Below are positions 42,550 to 50,210 of a stretch of 64,000 nucleotides of DNA, piece after piece (positions within the stretch are counted from its first letter, which is position 1; each line of letters opens with the position of its first letter). This stretch comes from Rubrivivax sp. SCN 71-131 (lineage in GTDB: Bacteria > Pseudomonadota > Gammaproteobacteria > Burkholderiales > Burkholderiaceae_C). A model generated the notes under the pieces. The model saw nothing but the letters and a program-made list of their open reading frames with translations. It did not search any database and was not told the origin of the DNA. Location: the NCBI GenBank assembly GCA_001724995.1, contig MEFD01000013.1, positions 283,931 through 347,930 of the forward strand, written 5' to 3'. The translations under genes were made by a program, and so were the position numbers.

Positions 42550-44223
42550 TCAGCCGCCGCGCTGGCGCTCGCCGCATCCGGGGCAGTATCGGGCGGCGAC
42601 CGGGACCGACGCGCCGCAGTCGACGCAAAACCGCTGCTCCGCGGCCGCGGACTGCGCGGGCATGGGCATCGGCGCGCGCGGCGGCCGGGGCGCAGGGGCA
42701 GGCGGCGGGCGCGAATCCTGCGCCTCCGCGACGTTGATCTTCTGCGCATAGCGCTTGACCTGCTGCGCGCTGCGCTGGGCCGCCGCCTCGTCGCTCGTCA
42801 GCTCGAGCAGCACGCGGCTGCCGACGCCATGCTCGGCCGCGGCGTAGAAGGCCGAGCGCGCGCGCGTCACCGCCCAGCGCAGCTGCACGGGCGCGCCCGC
42901 GGCCTCGCCGGTGCTGCAGTTCAGGGAGAACAACAGCGATTGCGCCTCGACCCGGCTCCACAGCAGATGCGCGACGCGGATCGCATACCCGCCGGCGAAA
43001 AAGAGCAGCACGGCCGCGCTGCCCATCTGCCAGGGGCGCGCCGCGCGCTGCAGCTGCTGCCATACCACCACGCCCCAGAGCAGCCCGCCGCCCAGGGTGA
43101 ACAGCAGGCCCAGGGCCAGCAGCGCCAGCAGCCAGGGGCGGCGCACGCCGCCGCTGCGGTTGGGTTCGCCCGTGGCAAGGAGCAACGGCTGCGACTCCTC
43201 CAGCGACGAAGTTTCGAAGCCCGCTGCGCTGCCGCGGTCCCCGTCCGGCGGGCCCTGCCAGAGGTAGCGCCGGTTCGGCACCCCCTCGCTCCAGTAGCGG
43301 TGCAGTTCGCGCTCGACTTCCTGCTGCACGCTTTCGGCGTCGGCATCGATCTCGACGCTGCAGGCCGCCGGCGCCGGGCCCCGCGCCAGGGGCTGGTCGA
43401 CGGCGACCCGTCCCGCCGCGAGCGCCACCAGCTCGGCCAGCAGCAGCGCCACCAGCATCACCGCCGCCCCCTGCGCCAGCCCGAGGGCCGACAGGGGCGC
43501 GCTCAGCGCCTCGGGCACCAGCAGGCCGCCTGCGAGCCCGGTGGCCAGCGTCAACGCCAGTTGCAGCGCCACCGTCCGCGGCCCCGGCGTGACCCGTCCC
43601 GGCTGGCGCGAGCGCAGCAGCACGAAGGCCGCCACGGCGACGCACAGGGCGCCCATCATCGCCACGCCCGACGGACGCAGCAGCAGCCACGCGATCAGGA
43701 GGCCGAGCGTCAGGCCTCCGATCCACGCCAGATGCGCCAGGCGCTGCGCCATCCAGGACTGCAGGCCAAGCGGCGCCTCGACCAGCCCAGGCGAGAGCCG
43801 CGCCAGCAGGGGCCAGCCCGTTGCCATCGGCGCGCGAGGTGCCGTGCCGCCGTCCAACAGGGCGACCAGCCCGGCCGCGTCCGGGTTCGGCGCCCTGGCC
43901 GAGCGTTGCGGCGTCACCAGCGAACCCGGCTGCCCGGGGAGCAGGCGCAGCGCACGCTGGCGCGTGGCGCGCAGCACGTCCACCCCGGCCAGCGCCAGCA
44001 GCAACAGTCCCAGCATCACATGCAGCATCCGGCCATCCTGCGGCAGGCGCAGCAGCTTGGTGGGCAACCAGCGCGGCAGGCTCGGATCGGCGAGCGCCAG
44101 CACCAACAGCAGCAGCGCCGGCACGCCCAGCAGCGCCGCGCGCGCGAACAGCGCGCGGTTCTCGCTGCGGTAGACCCCCTGGACCTCGAATGCAGGGCCC
44201 TGCGGGCCCCACTGATGCGACAT
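42550..44223 (-). CDS. Unrecognised polytopic membrane protein with C-terminal zinc ribbon
   Basis: I cannot assign this 557-residue protein to a known family. It has about eight hydrophobic helices in three groups (about 25-85, 165-275 and 365-425). A soluble region (about 285-360) lies between the second and third groups. A C-terminal cytoplasmic part holds a helical segment (ELTSDEAAAQRSAQQVKRYA), a Pro-rich linker, and a double-CxxC zinc ribbon, FCVDCGASVPVAARYCPGCG, at the very end. Zinc ribbons of this kind often mediate protein contacts. It is immediately upstream of selO and may be its partner or target; that is inference from spacing only. The ATG at 44223 fits the first helix group. 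Confidence 0.8.
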   Translation of the reverse strand: MSHQWGPQGPAFEVQGVYRSENRALFARAALLGVPALLLLVLALADPSLPRWLPTKLLRLPQDGRMLHVMLGLLLLALAGVDVLRATRQRALRLLPGQPGSLVTPQRSARAPNPDAAGLVALLDGGTAPRAPMATGWPLLARLSPGLVEAPLGLQSWMAQRLAHLAWIGGLTLGLLIAWLLLRPSGVAMMGALCVAVAAFVLLRSRQPGRVTPGPRTVALQLALTLATGLAGGLLVPEALSAPLSALGLAQGAAVMLVALLLAELVALAAGRVAVDQPLARGPAPAACSVEIDADAESVQQEVERELHRYWSEGVPNRRYLWQGPPDGDRGSAAGFETSSLEESQPLLLATGEPNRSGGVRRPWLLALLALGLLFTLGGGLLWGVVVWQQLQRAARPWQMGSAAVLLFFAGGYAIRVAHLLWSRVEAQSLLFSLNCSTGEAAGAPVQLRWAVTRARSAFYAAAEHGVGSRVLLELTSDEAAAQRSAQQVKRYAQKINVAEAQDSRPPPAPAPRPPRAPMPMPAQSAAAEQRFCVDCGASVPVAARYCPGCGERQRGG

Positions 44224-44323
44224 GCCGACTCCCGCCCGAACACCGCCGGGCCACGAGGTGCGAGTTTTGCATGAAGCACGAACCCTTCGAGCCCATGCGG
44301 CGCGGCGCCGCGCACAATGCCAC

Positions 44324-44347
44324 GCCCCCGCCCCCGCCCCCGCCCCC
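44324..44347. repeat. GCCCCC hexamer repeat, four units
   Basis: Four perfect tandem GCCCCC units lie in the 162-base gap between the zinc-ribbon gene (start 44223) and the stop of the GGDEF gene (44386). On the minus strand this becomes GGGGGC repeats about 100 bases ahead of the zinc-ribbon ATG. Such tracts can vary in copy number by strand slippage and could affect expression of the downstream gene. The same hexamer type codes for polyproline near 29.9 kb. Confidence 0.8.
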
Positions 44348-44385
44348 GCCGCCGCGCGACGCCCAGGCCCGGCAGCGGCTGCGCG

Positions 44386-45993
44386 TCAGCCCAGCTGCAC
44401 GCGATCGCGCCCGCCGCGCTTGGCGGCGTAGAGCGCCGCGTCGGCGCGCTCGCTGAGCACGCGCAGATCGTAGGGCGGGGCGCTGGCCAGCCCGACGCTC
44501 AGGCGCACCTGCAGGCCCGGCGCCAGCGCTTGCCAGCCGTAGCGACTCACGCGTCGACACAGTCGTTCGCAGATCTCGAGCGCCCGTTCGGGCCCCGCCT
44601 CGGGCAGCAGAATGAGGAATTCCTCTCCGCCGGTGCGGATCACGAGATCGTCGCCACGGGTGTTCTCGCGCAGCAGCCGTGCCAGCGTCACCAGCACGGC
44701 GTCGCCGACGGCATGACCGAAGCGGTCGTTGACCTGCTTGAAGTGGTCGAGGTCCACCATGGCCAGCGCCAGCGGCAGCTGCCCCGCCTGCAGGCGCTGC
44801 GCCAGCGGCGGCCAGCGCTGCTCGAGCTCGCGCCGGTTGCCCAGGCCCGTGAGTTCATCGACACGCGCGTGCACTTCGGCGCGCGCGGCCCGCTCGGCGG
44901 CACGTGCGGCCTCCAGGCGCACCTGCTCGGCTTCGATCGTGGTGACGAAGAGCTGCGAGCGCCCGCGCAATTGCAGGAGCAGGCGTTCGTGCTCCAGCGC
45001 CTGATAGCGCTCGAGCTGCTCGAGGGCCTGCTGCGACCAGCCGAGCGCGCGGGCGGCACGCCAGGCGGCGTGGTGCAGGCGCAGCAGCGTGTTGCGGGCA
45101 TTGCGCCCGGCGATCGCCTGCCGGGCCCATTGCAGATGCTCCCAGGCGCGCTCGGGCTGCGCGGCGCGCAGGCCGAGTTCGCCCAGCGACACCGCGATGC
45201 GCCAGGCCTGCGCATCGAAGCCCGATTCGCGGCACAGCCCCATGGAGGCCTCCAGCTCCGTTGCGGCCTCCTCGAGTCGTCCCAGGTGCACCAGCACCTC
45301 GCCCCGATTGCCCAGCGCGAAGACCAGCGGGTAGCGGTCACCCGAGGCACGCGCCAGCTTCAGCGCCTCGTCCGCGTGCGTCAGTGCGCGCACCATCAGC
45401 GCCTCGCGCTCGGCGGCGGGCCCGCTTTCGCCGACGAGGTAATAGGCCCCGAGGAGGATCGCCGCCAGATTGTTCCGCGCCGCGGAGACGGCCGCGGTGT
45501 CCCCGCTTTCCTGCGCCTGGGCGAGCGCATCCAGCAGCAGGTCCTCGGCATGCCAGGGGTCGCCGATGCGTTCGTACACGCAGCCCAGCGCGTTGATGGC
45601 CAGCGACATGCGGGCCGCGTCGCCCGCGTCGCGGGCGACGCCGTGCGCCTCATGCCCGAGACGCATCGCGTCCTCGAAGCGCCCGACGTCGGCAGCGCCG
45701 AGCACCAGCAGGCGCAAGGCGTCGAAACGCCGGGCTGCGGTGAGCGCACCCTGCGCGCGCATCAGCGGCAGCAGTTCCAGGCCCGCATCGACCAGCGCCC
45801 ACAGCGCGCCGCTGCGGTAGCGCAGGCGCAGCAGGGCCAGTCCGGCACGCAGGCGCAGCGCCGGTGCGGCAGCGGCACTGCGCGCCCATGCCTGTTCGGC
45901 CAGGTGCAGGCCCTCGCCCGTGCGGTCGGCCCGCTCGGCCACCTCGGCCTGCTCGATCAACGCACCAAGCGCGGGCGAATCGGCAGCTTCCAT
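44386..45993 (-). CDS. TPR-like/GGDEF diguanylate cyclase
   Basis: Cytoplasmic protein of 535 residues. The first about 330 are Ala/Leu-rich helical repeats (for example SLAINALGCVYERIGDPWHA and RNNLAAILLGAYYLVGE) typical of TPR sensory regions. A short coiled coil (about 330-370) connects to the GGDEF domain with TGLGNRRELEQRW, MVDLDHFKQVNDRFGHAVGD and the catalytic RTGGEEFLILLPEA. RGDD five residues before GGEEF is an RxxD product-inhibition site. An active cyclase is therefore expected, and no EAL domain is present. TPR-GGDEF proteins usually sense through partner proteins rather than ligands. A poly-G tract lies just upstream of the ATG at 45993. Confidence 0.93.
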   Translation of the reverse strand: MEAADSPALGALIEQAEVAERADRTGEGLHLAEQAWARSAAAAPALRLRAGLALLRLRYRSGALWALVDAGLELLPLMRAQGALTAARRFDALRLLVLGAADVGRFEDAMRLGHEAHGVARDAGDAARMSLAINALGCVYERIGDPWHAEDLLLDALAQAQESGDTAAVSAARNNLAAILLGAYYLVGESGPAAEREALMVRALTHADEALKLARASGDRYPLVFALGNRGEVLVHLGRLEEAATELEASMGLCRESGFDAQAWRIAVSLGELGLRAAQPERAWEHLQWARQAIAGRNARNTLLRLHHAAWRAARALGWSQQALEQLERYQALEHERLLLQLRGRSQLFVTTIEAEQVRLEAARAAERAARAEVHARVDELTGLGNRRELEQRWPPLAQRLQAGQLPLALAMVDLDHFKQVNDRFGHAVGDAVLVTLARLLRENTRGDDLVIRTGGEEFLILLPEAGPERALEICERLCRRVSRYGWQALAPGLQVRLSVGLASAPPYDLRVLSERADAALYAAKRGGRDRVQLG

Positions 45994-46030
45994 CAGGGTC
46001 GGACTCGGATCAGGCGGCGGTGGATCGAGC

Positions 46031-46042
46031 GGGGGGGGGGGG
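46031..46042. repeat. Poly-G tract of 12
   Basis: Twelve consecutive G residues lie between the small membrane gene (stop 46048) and the GGDEF gene (ATG 45993 on the minus strand), 38-50 bases ahead of that ATG. A homopolymer of this length stands out even at this GC content and is prone to slippage; it is also a common place for sequencing errors. Confidence 0.85.
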
Positions 46043-46047
46043 CGGCA

Positions 46048-46323
46048 TCAGCCGGCCGGCCCGGCCGCGCGCGGCGCCGAGGTCAGTCCCGCCACGGCCA
46101 GGAGCAGCGCGACCACGGCAACCGCCGTGGCCAGCGCCGGCAGCAGCGGCCAGCGGTGCGCATGCCACGGCAGCATGCTGGTCAGGGCCAGCGCAGCCAC
46201 GAAGAGCACCGCCGCCGCGGCCGCGGCCAGCCGCAGCGGCTGCTGCGGCGGATCGAAGCGCGTCACGCGCGCGAGCTCGAAGACCGGCATGGCCAGCACG
46301 ATGATCTGCGTGGAGGTGAACAC
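46048..46323 (-). CDS. Small two-helix membrane protein of unknown function
   Basis: A short open frame of about 91 residues, too weak to assign to a family. It contains two clear hydrophobic helices (LRLAAAAAAVLFVAALALTS and PLLPALATAVAVVALLLAVA) separated by a loop with His and Arg, and a possible third N-terminal hydrophobic segment (FTSTQIIVLAMPVFELARV). The start is uncertain: GTG 46323 is given, ATG 46290 would yield 80 residues, and neither has a good ribosome site. It follows rlpA by 38 bases and precedes the GGDEF gene, so it may belong to the same transcript. It could be a non-gene of biased composition, but the paired helices argue for reality. Confidence 0.5.
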   Translation of the reverse strand: MFTSTQIIVLAMPVFELARVTRFDPPQQPLRLAAAAAAVLFVAALALTSMLPWHAHRWPLLPALATAVAVVALLLAVAGLTSAPRAAGPAG

Positions 46324-46361
46324 GGTCTGGCCTGCAAGAAGAGGGGCGCGGGCCGGCACGT

Positions 46362-47093
46362 TCAGGGCCGCGGGCGCGGCACCCGCACGGCCGGTGCCAG
46401 GCCGCGCTCGACGAGCATGGCGCCCAGCGGATCGACGTGCGCCGGCCCCTGCGCGTCCGCGGCGTCCGCGGCGCGATCTTCCGCCCCCGCGCCGCGGCCG
46501 ATGATCGCGTTCGTCAGCCGCCGCAGCTCGACCGGCGCCACGCCGGCCAGCAGTCCCAGGCGCCGCGCCGCGGCATAGCTGAGGTCGATCACCCGGCCGG
46601 CGACGAAGGGCCCGCGATCGTTCACGCGCACGATCACCTCGCGCCCGTTGGCCGGGTTGCGCACGCGCACGAAGCTCGGGATCGGCAGCGTCGGATGGGC
46701 CGCGGTCATCGCGAACATGTCGTAGACCTCGCCGCTGGCAGTGGCCCGGCCGTGGAACTTGCTCCCGTACCATGAGGCCAGGCCAACCTCGCTCCACGCA
46801 ATGTCGCGGGTCGCCGGGACGTAGCGCCGCCCCAGCACCTCGTAGGGCTTGTTCGGCCCGCCGCTGCGCAGCGGCTCGACGCGCGGCACGGCGTCGGGCA
46901 CACGGTCGATGTCGGGCGGGATCGAGGGCGGCAGACCGTCGCGCACGGGCGGCGTGCCGCACGCCGCGAGCAGCAGCAGTGCGACCGCGACCGCGACCAC
47001 GGCCGCGCGCCGGCGCGGTGGCGGCGGTGGCCGCGAGCGGGTCGCCACAGGGTCGGCAAACGGCGGGGAAGGCATCGGCATCGACATCCTCAT
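46362..47093 (-). CDS. rlpA: RlpA-family septal/murein lipoprotein
   Basis: Outer-membrane lipoprotein with a double-psi beta-barrel that cleaves peptide-free (denuded) glycan strands at the septum in some species. The 243 residues have a basic N-terminus, a lipobox in ALLLLAACG (about 40), then the RlpA core: GLASWYGSKFHGRATASGE near 104, SFVRVRNPANGREVIVRVND and the catalytic-type RGPFVAGRVIDLSYAAA near 162. There is no recognisable SPOR domain at the C-terminus, unlike E. coli RlpA, so septal targeting is unclear. It lies 60 bases downstream of the DUF481-like gene on the same strand. Confidence 0.92.
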   Translation of the reverse strand: MRMSMPMPSPPFADPVATRSRPPPPPRRRAAVVAVAVALLLLAACGTPPVRDGLPPSIPPDIDRVPDAVPRVEPLRSGGPNKPYEVLGRRYVPATRDIAWSEVGLASWYGSKFHGRATASGEVYDMFAMTAAHPTLPIPSFVRVRNPANGREVIVRVNDRGPFVAGRVIDLSYAAARRLGLLAGVAPVELRRLTNAIIGRGAGAEDRAADAADAQGPAHVDPLGAMLVERGLAPAVRVPRPRP

Positions 47094-47153
47094 CGGCGAC
47101 TGCAGCGAGGGCCTGCGGGCGCGGCACTGCGCCGTCGATGCGCGCCCTGGGTC

Positions 47154-47915
47154 CTATTCGAACTTCACCGAAATGCCCGTCGTCAGCAGTGTATCGGTGG
47201 ACTTGCGCCCCAGGCCGGGTTCGCTGTTGTGCGCGAGCGCAAAGCCCAGGTTCAGGTTCATCGTCTTGCTCATCGCCACCGCGAGGCCGGCGTCCCAGTT
47301 CGCCCGGTACTCGCCGCGGTTCCTCAGATTCGGCACCAGGGCCAGGCGTTGCTTGAACGAGGTGCTTTCGCTCAGGCGGTGCGTCGACTCCTCGCCCAGC
47401 AGCAGCGAAGCGTAGCGGTACGACGCACGCACCCTGCCGTCGATCAGCGTCGGCTCGACGTAGCGGTCCTCGGACAGGCCGAGGCCGGCGAAGACGTCGA
47501 AGCCGTGGTCCTCGCTCTTCAGCAGGTGACGCCCCAGGCCCGCGCTGGCCAGCCCGCGCAGCTTCACGTTGGCGAAGCGGTTGCGCTCGAGGTCCAGCCC
47601 GACGAATCCGAACCAGTGCGCATCCAGGTCTTGGTCCCCGCGCCCCCCCAGGCGCACCTGGTCGCTCGTCGTGACGCCCTCGCTGCGCGCGTACTGGACG
47701 TTGCCGTAGAGGCTGATCTTGTCCCGTGCCGTGGCGCGCACGGCATCGGCATGGAGCGAGAAGCTCGCCTCGCGCGTGTTGCCGCTGGCGTGGCTGGCGC
47801 CCACGCCCAGGGCGGCACGCCACTGGCCGTCCTTCTTCACCGTGGCCTGGGCCGAGGCCGTGGCGGCGGCCGTCGAGAGCACGAACGCGCAGAGCGCATG
47901 GCAGGTGCATCGCAT
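47154..47915 (-). CDS. DUF481-like outer-membrane beta-barrel protein
   Basis: Exported protein of 253 residues. A signal peptide (about 1-22, ending in ASAQ) is followed by alternating amphipathic strands typical of a salt-induced/YdiY-type barrel: GQWRAALGVGASHASGNTRE, KISLYGNVQYARSEG, YRYASLLLGEESTHRLSES and a C-terminal TGISVKFE ending in an aromatic-x pattern. Function of this family is unknown. ATG 47915 has AAAGGAG seven bases upstream. It lies downstream of tRNA-Arg on the same strand and upstream of rlpA, suggesting an envelope-related transcript. Confidence 0.82.
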   Translation of the reverse strand: MRCTCHALCAFVLSTAAATASAQATVKKDGQWRAALGVGASHASGNTREASFSLHADAVRATARDKISLYGNVQYARSEGVTTSDQVRLGGRGDQDLDAHWFGFVGLDLERNRFANVKLRGLASAGLGRHLLKSEDHGFDVFAGLGLSEDRYVEPTLIDGRVRASYRYASLLLGEESTHRLSESTSFKQRLALVPNLRNRGEYRANWDAGLAVAMSKTMNLNLGFALAHNSEPGLGRKSTDTLLTTGISVKFE

Positions 47916-48133
47916 GAGGAACTCCTTTCCTGGCGGGTCGAGCGCAGGGCGGCCGGCGATCGACGATTCGCGAATCGGGCCGGCCGATGCAGGATCCGCG
48001 GCGGATGCGCCGCCGATCGATCCCTTGGGCTGGGCGGCAGGTGCCGTGACGCGCGCCCGCGGCCGAGGTGCACGGCGACACGCGCGATCTGCGGCGCCGC
48101 GAAACGCGGCCAGGATGTTCAGGCTGACCCGGG
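47916..48133. other. Leader region between the DUF481-like gene and tRNA-Arg
   Basis: About 218 bases without a supported gene. It holds the AAAGGAG ribosome site of the DUF481-like gene next to 47916 and otherwise GC-rich sequence. Several short open frames cross it on both strands, but none has a start signal or family pattern. No insertion-sequence end or attachment-site duplication of the tRNA was seen. Confidence 0.6.
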
Positions 48134-48208
48134 TGGCGCGACCGGCAAGAATCGAACTTGCGACGCGGCCTTCGGAGGGCCGCATGATATCCACTTCACC
48201 ACGGTCGC
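48134..48208 (-). tRNA. tRNA-Arg (anticodon CCG)
   Basis: The minus strand folds into a complete 75-base cloverleaf. The acceptor stem is GCGACCG/CGGTCGC with discriminator G and encoded CCA. The anticodon stem CGGCC/GGCCG encloses loop CTCCGAA, anticodon CCG, reading CGG arginine codons. The T arm is GCAAG-TTCGATT-CTTGC. CGG is a common codon in such a GC-rich genome. Confidence 0.96.
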
Positions 48209-48343
48209 CGGGCGAGCCGCGAATTGTATGCGCCTGCCTCATCGGGTTCTCCCGCGTGGCAAGCGACTTAGATCAAGCCACTATCCTTTTTTGCGCGATC
48301 GCCACCGGAGTCGCGCCCGAGCCAACCCCAACGCGAGGATCCC
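48209..48343. other. Gap between tRNA-Arg and the cytochrome c5-like gene
   Basis: This 135-base region should hold the tRNA promoter (minus strand) and the promoter of the cytochrome gene (plus strand). GCGAC-TTAG-ATCAA (48263-48276) has one perfect FNR-type half-site, ATCAA, and a poor facing half. A TATCCT hexamer and a T-run follow at 48282-48292. No gene is seen in it. Confidence 0.4.
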
Positions 48344-48892
48344 ATGAGCGAGAACCCGGCCGAGGCCCAGCCCCATCACGAAGGCCCGATCAAGACGCCG
48401 AAGCAGTTGATCTGGACCCTGGTGGGATCCTTCCTCGTGCCGATCATCGTCATCATGATGCTCACGCGCTGCGTCGACCAGCAGGAGCGCACCGGCGCCG
48501 GCGGCACCGGCATGAGTGCCGAAGCCACGGCGCAACGCATCCAGCCGGTGGGCACGATCGAGCTGCACGACGCCTCGGCGCCGAAGGTCGTGCACACCGG
48601 CGAGCAGGTCTACCAGGGCCAGTGCGCCGCCTGTCACGGCACGGGCGTGGCGGGCGCGCCCAAGTTCGGCGACAGCGCGGCGTGGGGCCCGCGCCTGGCC
48701 AGCGGCTACGAGGCGCTGCTGCATTCTTCGCTCAAGGGCAAGGGGGCGATGTCGCCGCAGGGCGGCGGCCAGTATTCGGACTACGAGATCGGCCGTGCCG
48801 TCGTCTACATGGCCAACGAAGGCGGCGGCAAGTTCGCCGAGCCGGCGGCGCCGGCGGCCTCGGCGGCCGATGCCGCGAGCGCGCCCGGCTGA
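48344..48892 (+). CDS. Cytochrome c5-like membrane-anchored monohaem cytochrome
   Basis: Electron carrier on the periplasmic side of the inner membrane, 182 residues. One N-terminal helix (about 22-41, LIWTLVGSFLVPIIVIMML) anchors it. A Gly/Ala-rich linker leads to the haem domain with CAACH at 94-98, a typical GTGVAGAPKFGD after the site and a probable distal Met in GAMSPQGG, with a C-terminal YSDYEIGRAVVYMAN helix as in cytochrome c5. The C-terminus is an Ala/Pro-rich tail. It probably donates electrons to a terminal oxidase or other reductase; the partner is not in the window. Confidence 0.92.
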   Translation: MSENPAEAQPHHEGPIKTPKQLIWTLVGSFLVPIIVIMMLTRCVDQQERTGAGGTGMSAEATAQRIQPVGTIELHDASAPKVVHTGEQVYQGQCAACHGTGVAGAPKFGDSAAWGPRLASGYEALLHSSLKGKGAMSPQGGGQYSDYEIGRAVVYMANEGGGKFAEPAAPAASAADAASAPG

Positions 48893-48916
48893 AGCCGCGG
48901 ACTGGCGCCACCCTGC

Positions 48917-49453
48917 TCAGGACTGCGGCTGCGGCCGCAGCCGGTAGCCAAAGCGCTGCGGCATCGCCGCGAACGGCAACTCGGTCAGCGTCCAGGCGCC
49001 GGCCTCGAGCGCATCGGCGGCGAGCGCCATGTCCAGCGTGTGCACGAGCCCGAAGCCGAGGTCGGCGAGCAGAAACAGCCGCCCCTGCTCGTCCAGCCAC
49101 GCCGATTGCACGGCCGCGGCGCGGCCGGTATGCGCGTGCACGGCCGGTCGCGCCGCATCGTCCTGCGCCTGCAGCCGCCATACCCAGGGCGCCGCTTCCA
49201 GCTCGACGTAGACGCGCTGCGGTCCGTTCTGGAAGTACCAGGCTCCGTCGGCGTCGGGTGCGTAGTTGCGGTGGATGAAGCCGAGCAGCTTCTCGTGCCG
49301 GATGCGGCTGCCCTTGACGCGCGGGAACTCGCCCGCGGCCTGCGCGCGTTCGTCGCGCATGTACCAGTCGCCGCGCGCATCCAGCGCCAGCCAGCCATGG
49401 CAGTGCGGCACGTTGGGCCACTTGCGCAGCGCGGCCCCGACGATGTCGTCCAT
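48917..49453 (-). CDS. Conserved hypothetical protein (possibly DUF2946-type)
   Basis: A 178-residue cytoplasmic protein beginning MDDIVGAALRKWPNVPHCHG and continuing with GWLALDARGDWYMRDERAQAAG, a pattern I associate with a betaproteobacterial family of unknown function; the family name is uncertain. It is rich in Trp, Tyr and Phe, with no signal peptide or membrane helix and no recognisable catalytic motif. ATG 49453 is preferred because upstream codons show no conservation pattern and GGGGTG lies in front. It is the last gene of the run ilvE, CHCC zinc finger, NTF2-like, this gene on the minus strand, and convergent with the cytochrome gene. Confidence 0.72.
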   Translation of the reverse strand: MDDIVGAALRKWPNVPHCHGWLALDARGDWYMRDERAQAAGEFPRVKGSRIRHEKLLGFIHRNYAPDADGAWYFQNGPQRVYVELEAAPWVWRLQAQDDAARPAVHAHTGRAAAVQSAWLDEQGRLFLLADLGFGLVHTLDMALAADALEAGAWTLTELPFAAMPQRFGYRLRPQPQS

Positions 49454-49514
49454 CACCCCGCCCCGGCCCGCGCGGGGGTTTCGATGGCGCGGCGGGCGGG
49501 GGCCCGTGGCGCGC

Positions 49515-49964
49515 TCAATGCACGGTCGAGGGCCACTCCTGCACCATCGCAGGCGGCTCGGCACCGGCCGGGCTGGCGTGATGGGCGACCATGCGCCAGC
49601 CCTGCGTCGTGTGCAGGAACACATGGGTGACCATCACGTAGGCCTGGCGCGGCCCCTCGGGCGTGGCCACGCGCAGGCGCTCGACGAGATGGTGCACGGC
49701 CACCCCGGCTCCCTGCAGGCGGCGCACCTGCTCGGGCACGGCGGCGACGCCGCCACCGGCCAGCATGGCCTCGAAGCTCGCACGCACCGCCATCGGCCCG
49801 ATCATGCGCTGCCCGCCGGGGTGGATGCAGACGATCTCCTCGTCGTCGGCCCAGGTCGCCATCAGGCGCTCGAGGTCGCCGTTCTGCAGCGCGTCGTAGT
49901 ACTGCGCCTCGACGTCCTCGGCGCGCGCCAGCAGGACCGAGCGGGGCATCCTCTCGCGCGTCAT
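49515..49964 (-). CDS. SnoaL/NTF2-like domain protein
   Basis: Small alpha+beta cone-fold protein, 149 residues, of the SnoaL/DUF4440 type. Features are the N-terminal EAQYYDALQNGDLERLMATWADDEEIVCIHPGG split by a short turn, GPMAVRASFEAML, and the C-terminal TTQGWRMVAHHASPAG, the common ending of this family, in which His and Trp line a pocket. Members include small-molecule isomerases, hydrolases and binding proteins. No substrate can be predicted. It lies just downstream of the CHCC zinc-finger gene on the same strand. Confidence 0.85.
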   Translation of the reverse strand: MTRERMPRSVLLARAEDVEAQYYDALQNGDLERLMATWADDEEIVCIHPGGQRMIGPMAVRASFEAMLAGGGVAAVPEQVRRLQGAGVAVHHLVERLRVATPEGPRQAYVMVTHVFLHTTQGWRMVAHHASPAGAEPPAMVQEWPSTVH

Positions 49965-49992
49965 GCTGCTGCCCTGTGCCGTCCGCCGTGCG

Positions 49993-50199
49993 TCAGTGCG
50001 CGGCGTGCAGCTGCTCGCCGGCCTTCAGCCGGTAGGCGGTGCCGCAGTACGGGCACGCCGTCGGCCCGTGCGTGAGATCGAGATAGACGCGCGGGTGGTT
50101 GCTCCACAGCGGCATCGCCGGGTTCGGGCAGTGCGTGACGCCCGGACCGAGCAGGTCCTTGGCGGCGAGTTCCACGACGGGGCCCTTGTTCTGGCTCAT
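49993..50199 (-). CDS. CHCC zinc-finger protein
   Basis: A 68-residue protein with a single zinc site made by Cys24 (THCPNP), His35 (SNHPRVYL), Cys49 and Cys52 (ACPYCGTAY), the zf-CHCC arrangement related to a small mitochondrial complex I subunit. It starts 11 bases after the ilvE stop, with AGGAGC upstream, an arrangement repeated in other Burkholderiales. Function in bacteria is unclear; it may bind a protein partner or RNA. The gene is well supported by the ligand spacing. Confidence 0.92.
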   Translation of the reverse strand: MSQNKGPVVELAAKDLLGPGVTHCPNPAMPLWSNHPRVYLDLTHGPTACPYCGTAYRLKAGEQLHAAH

Positions 50200-50210
50200 C
50201 GCGTGCTCCT

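Noticed and set aside
40972..44274. A 1100-codon plus-strand open frame across selO and the zinc-ribbon gene
   Set aside because: Low-complexity Gln/Arg/Ala translation with no motif, opposite to genes with recognisable domains.
48134..48208. tRNA-Arg as an attachment site for an integrated element
   Set aside because: No integrase, no repeat of the tRNA 3' end and no change in gene character were seen on either side.
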